64,000 nt of DNA, taken from contig CAMBDS010000004.1 in assembly GCA_945865405.1 (NCBI GenBank), positions 1 through 64,000 of the forward strand, in the 5' to 3' direction. Source of the DNA: Caldithrix abyssi DSM 13497 (GTDB taxonomy: Bacteria; Electryoneota; AABM5-125-24; Hatepunaeales; Hatepunaeaceae). The translations under genes and the position numbers were made by a program. This document shows positions 44,701 through 53,671 of the stretch, piece after piece (positions within the stretch are counted from its first letter, which is position 1; every line of letters begins with the position of its first letter). A model generated the notes under the pieces. That model was not told the DNA's origin, did not search any database, and was given only the letters and a program-made list of their open reading frames with translations.

Positions 44701-46101
44701 ATGTCACCATTTTGGACGAAAGATCCTTTTCAAGCTCTTGAAAAGAGTATTGGTAAAGGAAAGGTTTTTCGAAAACCGGAAGACCTCGCAATTTACGGGA
44801 TGGATGCGACCAAGCTTTGCGGTGAGCCGGTTGCTGTTGTTTTAGCAGAAACAACTGCTGATGTACAGGAGACTGTACGATTTGCTGTTAAGTTGGGGAT
44901 TTCAGTCACAGCTCGTGGTGCTGGATCCGGGCTATCAGGGGGTAGTGTGCCGCTCGATGGCGGTATTGTGATCTCATGTGAGCGAATGAATAACGTTGAG
45001 ATTATCGACCCCAAGAAGATGACTGCCATAGTTCAGCCGGGAGTCGTTACCAGTGAACTCCAAGCAAAGGTTGCAAAATTTCGACTCTTTTACCCTCCAG
45101 ATCCTTCAAGTCATACAATTAGCACCATTGGCGGGAATGTAGCGGAAAACGCAGGTGGGTTGCGATGCTTCAAGTATGGTGTCACTTCACATTACGTGCG
45201 GGGAATCGAGTATGTTGATTCAGACGGCGAGCTGAAAACTACCGGTTTATTCACCGGTGAAGCATTCGAGCCGGACATGACGCCGTTACTTGTCGGTTCG
45301 GAAGGGACACTTGGGATATTTACCCGGATCGAGTTACAGTTATTGTTGATGCCTGCCGCGACTGCAACGATTGCAGCATATTTTGCGACTCGTGAGGAGG
45401 CACTTCACAGTGTTGAAGCGATAATTGCCGCGGGGATTGTTCCATCGATCATGGAGTTCATCGATAGGCAGGCGTTGAAAGCGAGTGCATCACATTCGAA
45501 CTACCAGTACAATGAAAACGCTGGCGCGCTGTTGTTGATAGAGACCGACGGTAGCGAGGAACAGTGTGAGATAGATGCCAGGAAAATTCTTACGCTTGTT
45601 CGGAAGACTGCAATCGAAGTTCAAACTGGAACAGTCGCTAACGAGCGAGAGAAATTGTGGAAACTGCGCAGAGGGATAAGCCCGAGTCTGATCAAACTTG
45701 CGACCGGGCGAATTCATGAAGATGTAGCCGTGCCGAGAAGCAAGATTGCCGCGTTAGCAAGTGAAATCGACAGGGCAAGCGAGGAGTCTGGGTTGTCGAT
45801 TCCGGTTTATGGTCATGCTGGAGACGGAAATCTCCATGTGGTGGTGCTGTTCAGGGCTGAAGACTCAAAAGAATCTGCTTTGGCCGTGAAGGTTTCACAC
45901 CAGATATTTAAGGCGGCTCTCAACCTTGGCGGAACGATTACCGGAGAGCATGGAATCGGGTTGGCAAAGCGAAATCTTTTAAGCTGGCAAATATCTGAGC
46001 AGACAATCGGGCTATCGAGAAAGATCAAGCAGATATTTGATCCACAAGGAGTCTTTAACCCGGGTAAACTACTACCTGAACCTCCAATTGTCGAAAAATA
46101 A
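44701..46101 (+). CDS. FAD-linked oxidase, GlcD / D-2-hydroxyacid dehydrogenase type
   Basis: Flavoprotein that oxidises a D-2-hydroxyacid such as glycolate, D-lactate or D-2-hydroxyglutarate. From ATG 44701 it has 466 residues. The FAD-binding PCMH domain shows ARGAGSGLSGGSVPLDGG, STIGGNVAENAGGLRCFKYG and LLVGSEGTLGIFTRIEL. The C-terminal cap has the metal/substrate motifs YGHAGDGNLHVVVLF and TITGEHGIGLAKRNLLSWQ. No Fe-S partner (GlcF) is adjacent, unlike classical glycolate oxidase, so electrons may go to another acceptor. A glutaryl-CoA-type dehydrogenase lies 1.4 kb downstream. Confidence 0.9.
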   Translation: MSPFWTKDPFQALEKSIGKGKVFRKPEDLAIYGMDATKLCGEPVAVVLAETTADVQETVRFAVKLGISVTARGAGSGLSGGSVPLDGGIVISCERMNNVEIIDPKKMTAIVQPGVVTSELQAKVAKFRLFYPPDPSSHTISTIGGNVAENAGGLRCFKYGVTSHYVRGIEYVDSDGELKTTGLFTGEAFEPDMTPLLVGSEGTLGIFTRIELQLLLMPAATATIAAYFATREEALHSVEAIIAAGIVPSIMEFIDRQALKASASHSNYQYNENAGALLLIETDGSEEQCEIDARKILTLVRKTAIEVQTGTVANEREKLWKLRRGISPSLIKLATGRIHEDVAVPRSKIAALASEIDRASEESGLSIPVYGHAGDGNLHVVVLFRAEDSKESALAVKVSHQIFKAALNLGGTITGEHGIGLAKRNLLSWQISEQTIGLSRKIKQIFDPQGVFNPGKLLPEPPIVEK

Positions 46102-46167
46102 AGTATTGATAGTAAAGAATAACTCAATTGTTGTCCTAAGGATTATTTCACCATAAGAGTTTTTACA

Positions 46168-47292
46168 ATGTTGAGAATGATATCAATCCCACTCATTTCT
46201 GCCATTGAAATTCTCACACTAACTCTTCCTGCTTTCTGTGGCGAAGATACCCCGGGTAGCAAGCCTTCATTTTCTGGAGTTATCTGGGCAACTTATTGGC
46301 ATGCGATATCGGGAAGTCCTACCAATGTTGGAAATGGGACGGCAAACTCTTTCGATATCAAACGAGTTTGGCTCTCGGCATCGGGCATGCTTGATGAGTT
46401 TTGGAGCTGGAAAATTATCTTCGAGTCGAGCGGAACACCACCATTAACTGCCTTTGCCAAGGCTGCTTACATAAATTGGGCTCCTAAAGGCAGTTTGAAA
46501 CATGATATCACTTTTGGATTACAACCAACTCTCTTTTTTGCTACAACAGATCAATTTTGGGGTTATCGCATAATTGCGATCACTGCTCGCGAACTGCTTG
46601 GAAGTACTGTCGTGAGTAATTTCATGGGCATGGGAACTGGAGCAATAGCCGATTTTGGAGTGAAGTACTCGATCAGACCACATGAGACTTTCAGCGTTTC
46701 GGTTATGATGTCGAATGGGGCCGGGCATAGAGCTATTGAGTCAAATATGCACAAAAAGTTAGGTTTCACTGTCGGCGTGATTCCAATCCCAGACAGTATC
46801 ATTGAATTCTATCTTGAAGACGAACGCGGCTACATTCAAGTCGATCAGGCCGGAAAAACTGAACGAAAAAGCCATAAAGGCCTCGGTCTATTAACAGGCT
46901 ACAGGACAGAACGCTTTGTCCTTGGCGTAGATTACTTTCAAAAGACGTTCCCGGATAAAAGCATCTTTGATCCTGATGGAACAATGCATGATGCTGACTC
47001 GGAGGTGATTTCACTATTCGGAAGTATAAAGGTGAAAGAAAAATTTAGGCTACTCGGCCGGTTTGACTATTACGTGCCGATTACCGACGAGGAGCTCATT
47101 TGGGATAACTTTGGGAAAAGCGGCGAGTCGCTGTTACTATTCGGTGCAGATTGTAGCTACCGTCCTCCCAATGCAAATTTCATTCTTACTTACCAATTGA
47201 AATCATTCGATGCGAAGTATTACAATGGCAACTCTTGGGTTGTGCGAAATCCCTATGGACTCATTGCGCTTGATGTGGCAATAAAGTATTGA
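46168..47292 (+). CDS. Putative outer-membrane porin-like beta-barrel protein
   Basis: A 374-residue exported protein. A hydrophobic N-terminus with the cut predicted after PAFCG is followed by alternating beta-strand sequence and an end of ALDVAIKY, an aromatic-terminated strand typical of outer-membrane barrels. The pattern (SFDIKRVWLSASGMLDEFWS near residue 70; FDYYVP...GADCSYRPPNANFIL) resembles phosphate-selective porin O/P-like proteins, although I would not assign the substrate. Two hairpins follow the stop, so transcription probably ends there. Confidence 0.72.
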   Translation: MLRMISIPLISAIEILTLTLPAFCGEDTPGSKPSFSGVIWATYWHAISGSPTNVGNGTANSFDIKRVWLSASGMLDEFWSWKIIFESSGTPPLTAFAKAAYINWAPKGSLKHDITFGLQPTLFFATTDQFWGYRIIAITARELLGSTVVSNFMGMGTGAIADFGVKYSIRPHETFSVSVMMSNGAGHRAIESNMHKKLGFTVGVIPIPDSIIEFYLEDERGYIQVDQAGKTERKSHKGLGLLTGYRTERFVLGVDYFQKTFPDKSIFDPDGTMHDADSEVISLFGSIKVKEKFRLLGRFDYYVPITDEELIWDNFGKSGESLLLFGADCSYRPPNANFILTYQLKSFDAKYYNGNSWVVRNPYGLIALDVAIKY

Positions 47293-47295
47293 AAT

Positions 47296-47316
47296 AATCA
47301 TTTGAGACAAATGATT
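47296..47316 (+). terminator. AT-rich hairpin after the porin-like gene
   Basis: AATCATTTG (47296-47304) pairs perfectly with CAAATGATT (47308-47316) around a 3-base loop, 4 bases after the stop. It may stabilise the 3' end in tandem with the next hairpin. Confidence 0.5.
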
Positions 47317-47330
47317 GACTCTATTAAGTT

Positions 47331-47353
47331 GCCGGATATATTCCGGCTTCTTT
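47331..47353 (+). terminator. Intrinsic terminator after the porin-like gene
   Basis: GCCGGA (47331-47336) pairs with TCCGGC (47342-47347) around TATAT, followed by the pyrimidine tract TTCTTTC. Typical compact terminator shape, 40 bases after the stop. Confidence 0.65.
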
Positions 47354-47406
47354 CATTAGGTTGCACGCCATAGGCAAACATGATTGATTTAAAGGTTAGC
47401 TCTTCG

Positions 47407-47435
47407 TAACTTTAAGTTCCCAACTGCAGTATAAT
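47407..47435 (+). promoter_or_regulatory. Candidate promoter for the acyl-CoA dehydrogenase gene
   Basis: A perfect TATAAT (47430-47435) lies 17 bases after TAACTT (47407-47412), a poor -35. The start would be about 20 bases before the ATG 47463, whose ribosome site is AGGGA. Base matching only. Confidence 0.4.
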
Positions 47436-47462
47436 AAATCTTACAACTTGATAGGGAAATAG

Positions 47463-48635
47463 ATGGATTCGGGATACAAGGCACTCGATTATTTAAAGCT
47501 TGATGAATTACTTACTGAAGATGAGCGAATGGTTCGCGATCTCGTGCGGGAATGGGTGGACCGCGAGGTAATTCCTATTATTGGAAAGGCTGCCGATGAA
47601 GGGAAATTTCCCTTTCATTTCATTCGACAGATGGCAGAGCTTGGGCTTTACGGGCCGACGCTCCCGGAAAGATATGGCGGCGCAGGGTTGAGCGAAATTG
47701 CCTATGGCTTGATTATGCAGGAGCTTGAACGGGGGGATACGGGAATTCGTAGCTTTGCTTCAGTCCAAAGCGGACTTGTTATGTTTCCGATTTTTCGATA
47801 CGGTACCGAAGAGCAGAGGCAAAAATACTTGCCAAAGCTTGCCAGCGCCGAATTGATCGGTTGTTTCGGTTTGACCGAACCCAATTATGGTTCCGATCCT
47901 GGGTCGATGATAACAATTGCTACAAAGGACGGCACCGGATACCGACTCAATGGCGCAAAAATGTGGATTACGAACGGTACGGTTGCTGACCTTGCTGTTG
48001 TTTGGGCAAAGCTCGATGGAGTTGTTCGTGGTTTTGTTGTTGAGAAAGGTTTGCAGGGATTCTCTGCACCAGAAACGAAAATGAAGTGGTCTTTACGAGC
48101 GTCTGTAACATCTGAGTTGGTATTTGACGATGTGAAGCTGTCCGCTGATGCGTTACTTCCCGAAGCCAAAGGTTTGCCGGGACCGCTCTCATGCTTGACG
48201 CAAGCACGCTATGGGATTGCCTGGGGAACAATTGGAGCTGCTATGGCGTGTTTCGATGAAGCACTCAGCTATGCAAAACAACGGGTGCAATTTTCCAAAC
48301 CAATAGCTTCATTTCAACTTGTGCAAAACAAATTGGTTGAAATGGCTTCGGAAATCACCAAAGCACAATTATTGAACTATCGTCTGGGGCAATTGAAACA
48401 AGCAGGGAAAATGACTCACCAGATGGTTTCGCTCGCCAAAAGGAACGGTTGCGAACAGGCACTGAAGATTGCCAGGATGTCGCGCGATATTCTTGGCGCG
48501 GCAGGAATTACCTACGAGTTCCAGTCTGGTCGTCACATGGTCAATCTGGAATCTGTGATTACCTATGAAGGAACACACGACATTCATACTCTTGCTATTG
48601 GAGCTGATCTGACCGGTATCGAGGCTTATAGATGA
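47463..48635 (+). CDS. Acyl-CoA dehydrogenase, glutaryl-CoA dehydrogenase type
   Basis: FAD enzyme of 390 residues. It has GCFGLTEPNYGSDPGSM and GAKMWITNGTVADLAVVWAK (FAD and acyl-CoA binding), a four-helix C-terminal domain, and the catalytic Glu in VITYEGTHDIHTLAIG, placed in the YEGTHDIH context typical of glutaryl-CoA dehydrogenases; the end GADLTGIEAYR fits that subfamily. It therefore probably oxidises glutaryl-CoA (to crotonyl-CoA in decarboxylating members) in lysine or aromatic degradation, though other short-chain substrates are possible. The cyclase gene starts 4 bases inside its end. Confidence 0.9.
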   Translation: MDSGYKALDYLKLDELLTEDERMVRDLVREWVDREVIPIIGKAADEGKFPFHFIRQMAELGLYGPTLPERYGGAGLSEIAYGLIMQELERGDTGIRSFASVQSGLVMFPIFRYGTEEQRQKYLPKLASAELIGCFGLTEPNYGSDPGSMITIATKDGTGYRLNGAKMWITNGTVADLAVVWAKLDGVVRGFVVEKGLQGFSAPETKMKWSLRASVTSELVFDDVKLSADALLPEAKGLPGPLSCLTQARYGIAWGTIGAAMACFDEALSYAKQRVQFSKPIASFQLVQNKLVEMASEITKAQLLNYRLGQLKQAGKMTHQMVSLAKRNGCEQALKIARMSRDILGAAGITYEFQSGRHMVNLESVITYEGTHDIHTLAIGADLTGIEAYR

Positions 48636-51600
48636 ACAGTGTCGAGAAGGCGGGGAGTTTTCTCCCAGCCCCTCTACTAAAATGGATCGCCGAAGGGAGA
48701 GTCGAAGAACGATTTCCCGCGGTAGTTGCTTTTGCGGATGTCTCAGGGTTTACCGCTATGTCCGAAAAGCTAACTGCTATCGGCAAAGAAGGTGCCGAGA
48801 TGTTGACTGGCATTCTCAACAGCTATTTCACCGCAATGATCGATAGGATTCACCGCGGCGGTGGGTTTGTCGGAAAGTTTGGCGGTGATGCAATGACGAT
48901 TTTCTTTCCGGCTGAGAACGAAGAAGAGTTACCGGAAATAATCAAATCTGCAGTGGCAGCCTGTTGTGACCTTCAAATCGCCATGAAACCCTTTCATTCG
49001 ATTAAGAATAAGGCCGGCGAGTTCTCGCTTGGGATGAAAGTTGGAGTGAGTGCAGGCAAGGTGCTCTTTCGGGCGGTAAAGGATAAAGAAGGCTCAAGCG
49101 ATTACATCCTTGCTGGAAAAGTGCTTGACACTTCTGCAGAAGCGGAGCACCATGGCAAATCGGGTGAAGTAATTGTTTCACCAGATGTCATAAAGTATTG
49201 CAGTTTTTCAGGTGATCTTCTCGATCACGGATTTATCCGTGTAGATCCTTCAAAGGTAGCCGCACCTGAAAAAGATCATTCAGCTTTAATTCCCGAAAAA
49301 TCGTGGAATGAGTTCGCTACTGCATTTATCGACCCTCCCATTTTTCATCGGATGCAATTGGGAATGGATTCAGTTGGTGAAATACGCAAGGTTTCGGTGA
49401 TTTTTCTCGCATTCTCAGGTTTTGATTACGACAATGATCCGCAGGTCGGTGATAAGTTAGACTCGCTCTATGGTTGGGTGCAACAGGTTACCAAGAGTTT
49501 TAATGGCTCGATAAACAAGCTCGATATGGGAGATAAAGGTTCCAAGATTTTGATCACATTTGGAACTCCAATTGCTCATGAAGATGATGAGCGCTTGGCT
49601 GTTCGGTGTGGTTTGGAACTTGTCTCGAGTCAAGCTGCACAGGAATATTGGGGTGGCAGAGTTAAGGCTGGGATCGCGACAGGGGTTGTCTTTGCAGGTG
49701 AAGTTGGCGCTCCTACCCGCCAGGAATACACTGTGATGGGAAATGGTGTCAATTTATCCGCCCGATTAATGGGTCAGGCCAAACCCGGCGATCTTGCGAT
49801 TGATGACGCAACATTTAATCGCGTAGAGCAATTGGTTAATTGCAACGCGCCAGAATTCGTAACTTTGAAAGGTATAGCTCATCCCATCCCGATCCGCTCC
49901 GTTTTAAGCTTAAAAAACCCTTCTGAGGTCTCTGCAACAACTTATAAACCATTTATCGGCAGGGTTGAAGAGCTCGGGAAAATACGACAACTCATTACCA
50001 AAGCTTATAATGGGGCTAAGGTTACAGTGATAATTAGAGGTGATGCTGGTACCGGGAAAAGCCGATTGATGGGAGAAGCAATTCGGGATATGAACGCTCT
50101 TGGCTTCAAGATAGGTGCCGGTGAAGCGTTAAGCTATGCAAAGCAAAGCCCATACTTAAGTATAATATCAGCTTTGCGTGGATTAATGGATGTTCCTGCC
50201 GCAAGTGAAAATTATCTACCGCAGTCCGCAAGTGAAAATTATCTACCGCAGTTCGAAAAATTGGTAAGAGATGCCGATCCTGAGCACCCTTACCGTACTC
50301 CAATTATTGCTCAATTGCTTGGCATTCGCGCTACAGAAAATGAGATAACGCAATACTTTGATGCCAAACTTCGCCAGGAAAATATGTTCGACTTTCTGGT
50401 GCAATATGTTAAATTTCTTTCAAAATTTCACCCTGTCGCTCTTTTATTTGAAGATGTCCAGTGGATTGATAGAAGTAGTCTTGAATTAATTGCCTATCTT
50501 CTTCAAAACCTTGACGACACTCCATTTATGGTCGCGATAGTACGCAGATCATACTCTAGACAATTTATCTCCCCGCATATTGGGTTGATTGAAAAAGCGC
50601 CAAATGCGACGACAATAGATATTGGAGAGTTGGAGAAGGAAGATCTAAAAGGGTTGATTCTTCAAGAGCTGAACGCTGATGAAATCGAACCGGTATTATT
50701 GGATTTTATTAACGATAAATCACAGGGTAATCCTGCATTTACCGAAGAGCTCCTAAAGAATCTGACCACTTTAGGTAACCTCCACTTAATCACATCAGAC
50801 GGTAAAAGGGTTGCCACTTCGTCAGGCGATCTTTCAGCCGTAGAAGTACCAGACTCACTGAATAGCTTGATCATGAGCCAGCTTGACCGTTTCGGAGCTG
50901 AAGCAAAGCTGACGGTGAAACTCGCATCAGCGATTGGAAGAAGATTTACTAGAGAGTTAGTTGTTGGATCCTACCCTGTGGAGATGGATGAGTCTAGGAT
51001 TGTTGAGACATTAAAAGAATTATCCACTTTGGATGTTATTAAAGCAGATGATGATGAATTGTTGCAGTATATCTTTAAAAATTTATTAACACGTGACGTT
51101 GCATATGACAGTCTATTGTTTGCTCATCGCCGGGAATATCACAGACGTATTGGATTATGTTTGGAGCATATCTATGCAGATTCAATTCAGGAACAGTGCG
51201 AAGAACTCGCAAGACATTTTTACCAATCTGAAGACAATAAGCGTGCGATACAGTACCTAAAAATTGCTGGTGACAAAGCGTTTGGGCTCTACGCAAATGA
51301 AAGCGCTGAGGATTATTTCACCAAAGCATTAGAGAAGACGCCTGAGGATGATCCCGCAAATCAATTCCAATTGCTTTCCGTTAGATCAAAAGTACTGAGT
51401 ATCATTGGCAAGACAGAGGCACAAAAAGCTGATCTTGATAAAGCTTTGCAAATTTCTATCAATACAAATGATCCACGAGGCAAGGTCGAAACGCTTGATT
51501 CTCTCGCACTTTATTATATAAAAGCCAATAATCTCGATGTACTTGAGCAAGTTATTAATGAAGCGAATGAAATATTGTCCAAAATTGAACATCCTGTTGC

Positions 51601-52720
51601 CAGAATAGGCATCTTTGCGAAAATGGGTGCTTTGAAGTATGCCAAAAATGATTTTCGAGGAGCAATTCAACACTGGGAAGAGGGTGGGGCGGAGGCCGAA
51701 CGATTAGGTGATAATGTCGGATTATCAGTATCACTCACAAATTGCGGATTAGGTCATAAAGCTTTGGGAGACCTTGACAAAGCCCTCGAACTCTATACAA
51801 GATCCATTGCAATAGACAAAGAGAGTGGAAATCTTAAATCTGAGGCTGTAAGTCTTGGCAACGTGGGAGTACTCAAATTCCAACGTGGTGAATTTGTTGA
51901 AGCTTTCGATGCTTTTCAGAGGGCATTGGATATCGGAAGTGGAATTGGATCGAAAGAAATTCAGGCTCGCAACCTAGGCAACATCGCGATTCTTTACCAG
52001 CAAAGGGGCGAGCGCGAAAAAGCACTTGAAAGTCAATTGTTAAAACTCTCTTTTGAACAAATGATGGGCTATAAACGAGGTCAAGCTGTAACTCTTGGAG
52101 ATATTGGGGCATGGTATTCGGAAAGCGGCGAATTTGAACAAGCAATTGGATATTACGAGCAGGCACTAGGTATTATTCGAGATCTAAATTTATTAACTGA
52201 AGAACCGAGAATATTAATGAATCTAGGATTGGCAAAGCAATACAAAGGTGATGTTCAAGGTGCGTTGTTGTTGCTTAAGTCGGCTGTGGAGCGGTCAGTA
52301 GAGGTTAAGAAGAAGGTTGCAGAAGAATATGCGAGACGTTATCTTGGTTTTGTTTGTTTCGAATTAGATCAGTTTGATGATGCATCAAAAGAGTTCCAGC
52401 TTTCCGGTGAGGTGGCAACTGCTATAGGAAGCAAGGTTGGAATAGCCGCAGTTAAGGTTGGGCTTGGTTTGATCCGAATTGTTAGGGGTGAGGGGCAAGA
52501 GTTGTTCCTTGAAGGACACGAGGATGTTCGCGCCTTGGGTGATGCAGAAAACATTATTAAAGGTGCAATATTGTTCGCAAAATGGAGCCTTAAGTCAGGA
52601 AATGACAAAACTCAGGCTTCAAAATTACTTCAAGATGCGTTAGAGCTTGCCAAAACTGGCGGAAGGCGTAGAGATATTCTCGCAATTGAACCTTTACTTA
52701 GTCAATTCCAAACTCAGTAA
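48632..52720 (+). CDS. Soluble-adenylyl-cyclase-like protein: two class III cyclase domains, AAA ATPase, TPRs
   Basis: A 1362-residue multidomain signalling protein without membrane segments. Domain 1 (~25-190) has metal Asp36 in FADVSGFT and Asp86 in KFGGDAM with Lys82 four residues earlier, but its Asn/Arg site reads GKVLDTSAEA. Domain 2 (~250-415) lost the metal Asp (FLAFSGF) but keeps Lys296 in INKLDMGDKG and Asn374/Arg378 in GNGVNLSARLM. Next is a P-loop ATPase (~430-800; Walker A GDAGTGKS, Walker B LLFEDVQWID) and TPRs (~870-1340, for example ALGDLDKALELYTRSIAID). This is the layout of mammalian soluble adenylyl cyclase. A 27-bp in-frame duplication is at 50199-50252. The gene looks AT-richer than its neighbours. 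cAMP synthesis is inferred. Confidence 0.9.
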   Translation: MNSVEKAGSFLPAPLLKWIAEGRVEERFPAVVAFADVSGFTAMSEKLTAIGKEGAEMLTGILNSYFTAMIDRIHRGGGFVGKFGGDAMTIFFPAENEEELPEIIKSAVAACCDLQIAMKPFHSIKNKAGEFSLGMKVGVSAGKVLFRAVKDKEGSSDYILAGKVLDTSAEAEHHGKSGEVIVSPDVIKYCSFSGDLLDHGFIRVDPSKVAAPEKDHSALIPEKSWNEFATAFIDPPIFHRMQLGMDSVGEIRKVSVIFLAFSGFDYDNDPQVGDKLDSLYGWVQQVTKSFNGSINKLDMGDKGSKILITFGTPIAHEDDERLAVRCGLELVSSQAAQEYWGGRVKAGIATGVVFAGEVGAPTRQEYTVMGNGVNLSARLMGQAKPGDLAIDDATFNRVEQLVNCNAPEFVTLKGIAHPIPIRSVLSLKNPSEVSATTYKPFIGRVEELGKIRQLITKAYNGAKVTVIIRGDAGTGKSRLMGEAIRDMNALGFKIGAGEALSYAKQSPYLSIISALRGLMDVPAASENYLPQSASENYLPQFEKLVRDADPEHPYRTPIIAQLLGIRATENEITQYFDAKLRQENMFDFLVQYVKFLSKFHPVALLFEDVQWIDRSSLELIAYLLQNLDDTPFMVAIVRRSYSRQFISPHIGLIEKAPNATTIDIGELEKEDLKGLILQELNADEIEPVLLDFINDKSQGNPAFTEELLKNLTTLGNLHLITSDGKRVATSSGDLSAVEVPDSLNSLIMSQLDRFGAEAKLTVKLASAIGRRFTRELVVGSYPVEMDESRIVETLKELSTLDVIKADDDELLQYIFKNLLTRDVAYDSLLFAHRREYHRRIGLCLEHIYADSIQEQCEELARHFYQSEDNKRAIQYLKIAGDKAFGLYANESAEDYFTKALEKTPEDDPANQFQLLSVRSKVLSIIGKTEAQKADLDKALQISINTNDPRGKVETLDSLALYYIKANNLDVLEQVINEANEILSKIEHPVARIGIFAKMGALKYAKNDFRGAIQHWEEGGAEAERLGDNVGLSVSLTNCGLGHKALGDLDKALELYTRSIAIDKESGNLKSEAVSLGNVGVLKFQRGEFVEAFDAFQRALDIGSGIGSKEIQARNLGNIAILYQQRGEREKALESQLLKLSFEQMMGYKRGQAVTLGDIGAWYSESGEFEQAIGYYEQALGIIRDLNLLTEEPRILMNLGLAKQYKGDVQGALLLLKSAVERSVEVKKKVAEEYARRYLGFVCFELDQFDDASKEFQLSGEVATAIGSKVGIAAVKVGLGLIRIVRGEGQELFLEGHEDVRALGDAENIIKGAILFAKWSLKSGNDKTQASKLLQDALELAKTGGRRRDILAIEPLLSQFQTQ
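50199..50252 (+). repeat. 27-bp tandem in-frame duplication inside the cyclase gene
   Basis: The 27 bases at 50199-50225 recur without change at 50226-50252, duplicating the nine residues ASENYLPQS/ASENYLPQF boundary region (SASENYLPQ unit) in the ATPase part. The identity at DNA level suggests a recent event, and the reading frame is kept. Confidence 0.97.
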
Positions 52721-52747
52721 GCAACTGTAAAGGATAAGGGAGAACCG

Positions 52748-53662
52748 ATGGAGTGGTTAAATCAGGTAGTCACCGGCTTGATGCCGATAGTGCCGAAGTA
52801 CTTTGTAGGAAGAGTAGCCAGCAGATATATAGCTGGAAACACACTTGACGACGCAATACAAGTAACGCGTGAATTCAATCAAGCAAATGCACTTACCACC
52901 ATTGACCTATTAGGTGAACATACTGAAACGAAAGAACAAGCTGTTGAGGCTGCAAGGATATATCATCAAATCCTTGACCAAATCGACTCTGATAAAGTAG
53001 ATGCGAACATTTCGTTAAAACCGACGCATCTTGGTTTGCGTGTAGATTACAATCTTTGCGAGAATTTGGTTGGGGAAATCGTCGATCACGCGGCTCAATT
53101 GCATAATTTTCTGCGTATTGATATGGAGGATCGTGAGACAACTGATGATACTTTTAAGCTCTATTATAAAATGCGTTCCAGACATGATTTATCTGTTGGG
53201 GTTGTCATCCAAGCATATTTAAGGAGAACTATAAAGGATGTCGAACACTTAATTGAATCGAAAGCTAATCTTCGCCTTTGCAAAGGAATATATCGTGAAC
53301 CACGCGAAGCGGCTTTTAAAAATCGCAGTATTATTATCAATAATTATGCATTCATATTAAATGAACTCCTCGAAGGTGGGTGTTACGTCGGCATTGCTAC
53401 ACATTGTGAGGAGACAATCTGGCAAGCACAGAAAATCATTCATAATTTGAAACTTTCGAGCGATAAGTTCGAATTCCAAATGTTACTTGGTGTAGAAGAT
53501 GATCTACGACAAATCCTGTTAAATCAGGGTCATCGATTGCGCCTCTATGTACCTTTCGGCAAGGAATGGTACGCTTATTCTACCCGCCGATTAAAAGAAA
53601 ACCCCACAGTCGCCGGTCATATTATGCGTGATTTTTTCGGCATCAAATCTATCGGAAAATAG
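52748..53662 (+). CDS. Proline dehydrogenase (monofunctional)
   Basis: FAD enzyme that oxidises proline to pyrroline-5-carboxylate, 304 residues. The TIM-barrel motifs are present: TTIDLLGEHTE near residue 52, ISLKPTHLGL, RIDMEDRETTD (substrate Asp), GVVIQAYLRRT, LCKGIYREP (FAD Lys) and the C-terminal proline-binding YSTRRLKENP. This is the short, monofunctional form without an aldehyde dehydrogenase domain; the partner P5C dehydrogenase is not in the window. It follows the cyclase gene by 27 bases with an AAGG site, so the two may be cotranscribed. Confidence 0.93.
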   Translation: MEWLNQVVTGLMPIVPKYFVGRVASRYIAGNTLDDAIQVTREFNQANALTTIDLLGEHTETKEQAVEAARIYHQILDQIDSDKVDANISLKPTHLGLRVDYNLCENLVGEIVDHAAQLHNFLRIDMEDRETTDDTFKLYYKMRSRHDLSVGVVIQAYLRRTIKDVEHLIESKANLRLCKGIYREPREAAFKNRSIIINNYAFILNELLEGGCYVGIATHCEETIWQAQKIIHNLKLSSDKFEFQMLLGVEDDLRQILLNQGHRLRLYVPFGKEWYAYSTRRLKENPTVAGHIMRDFFGIKSIGK

Positions 53663-53671
53663 CGTCTTTCA

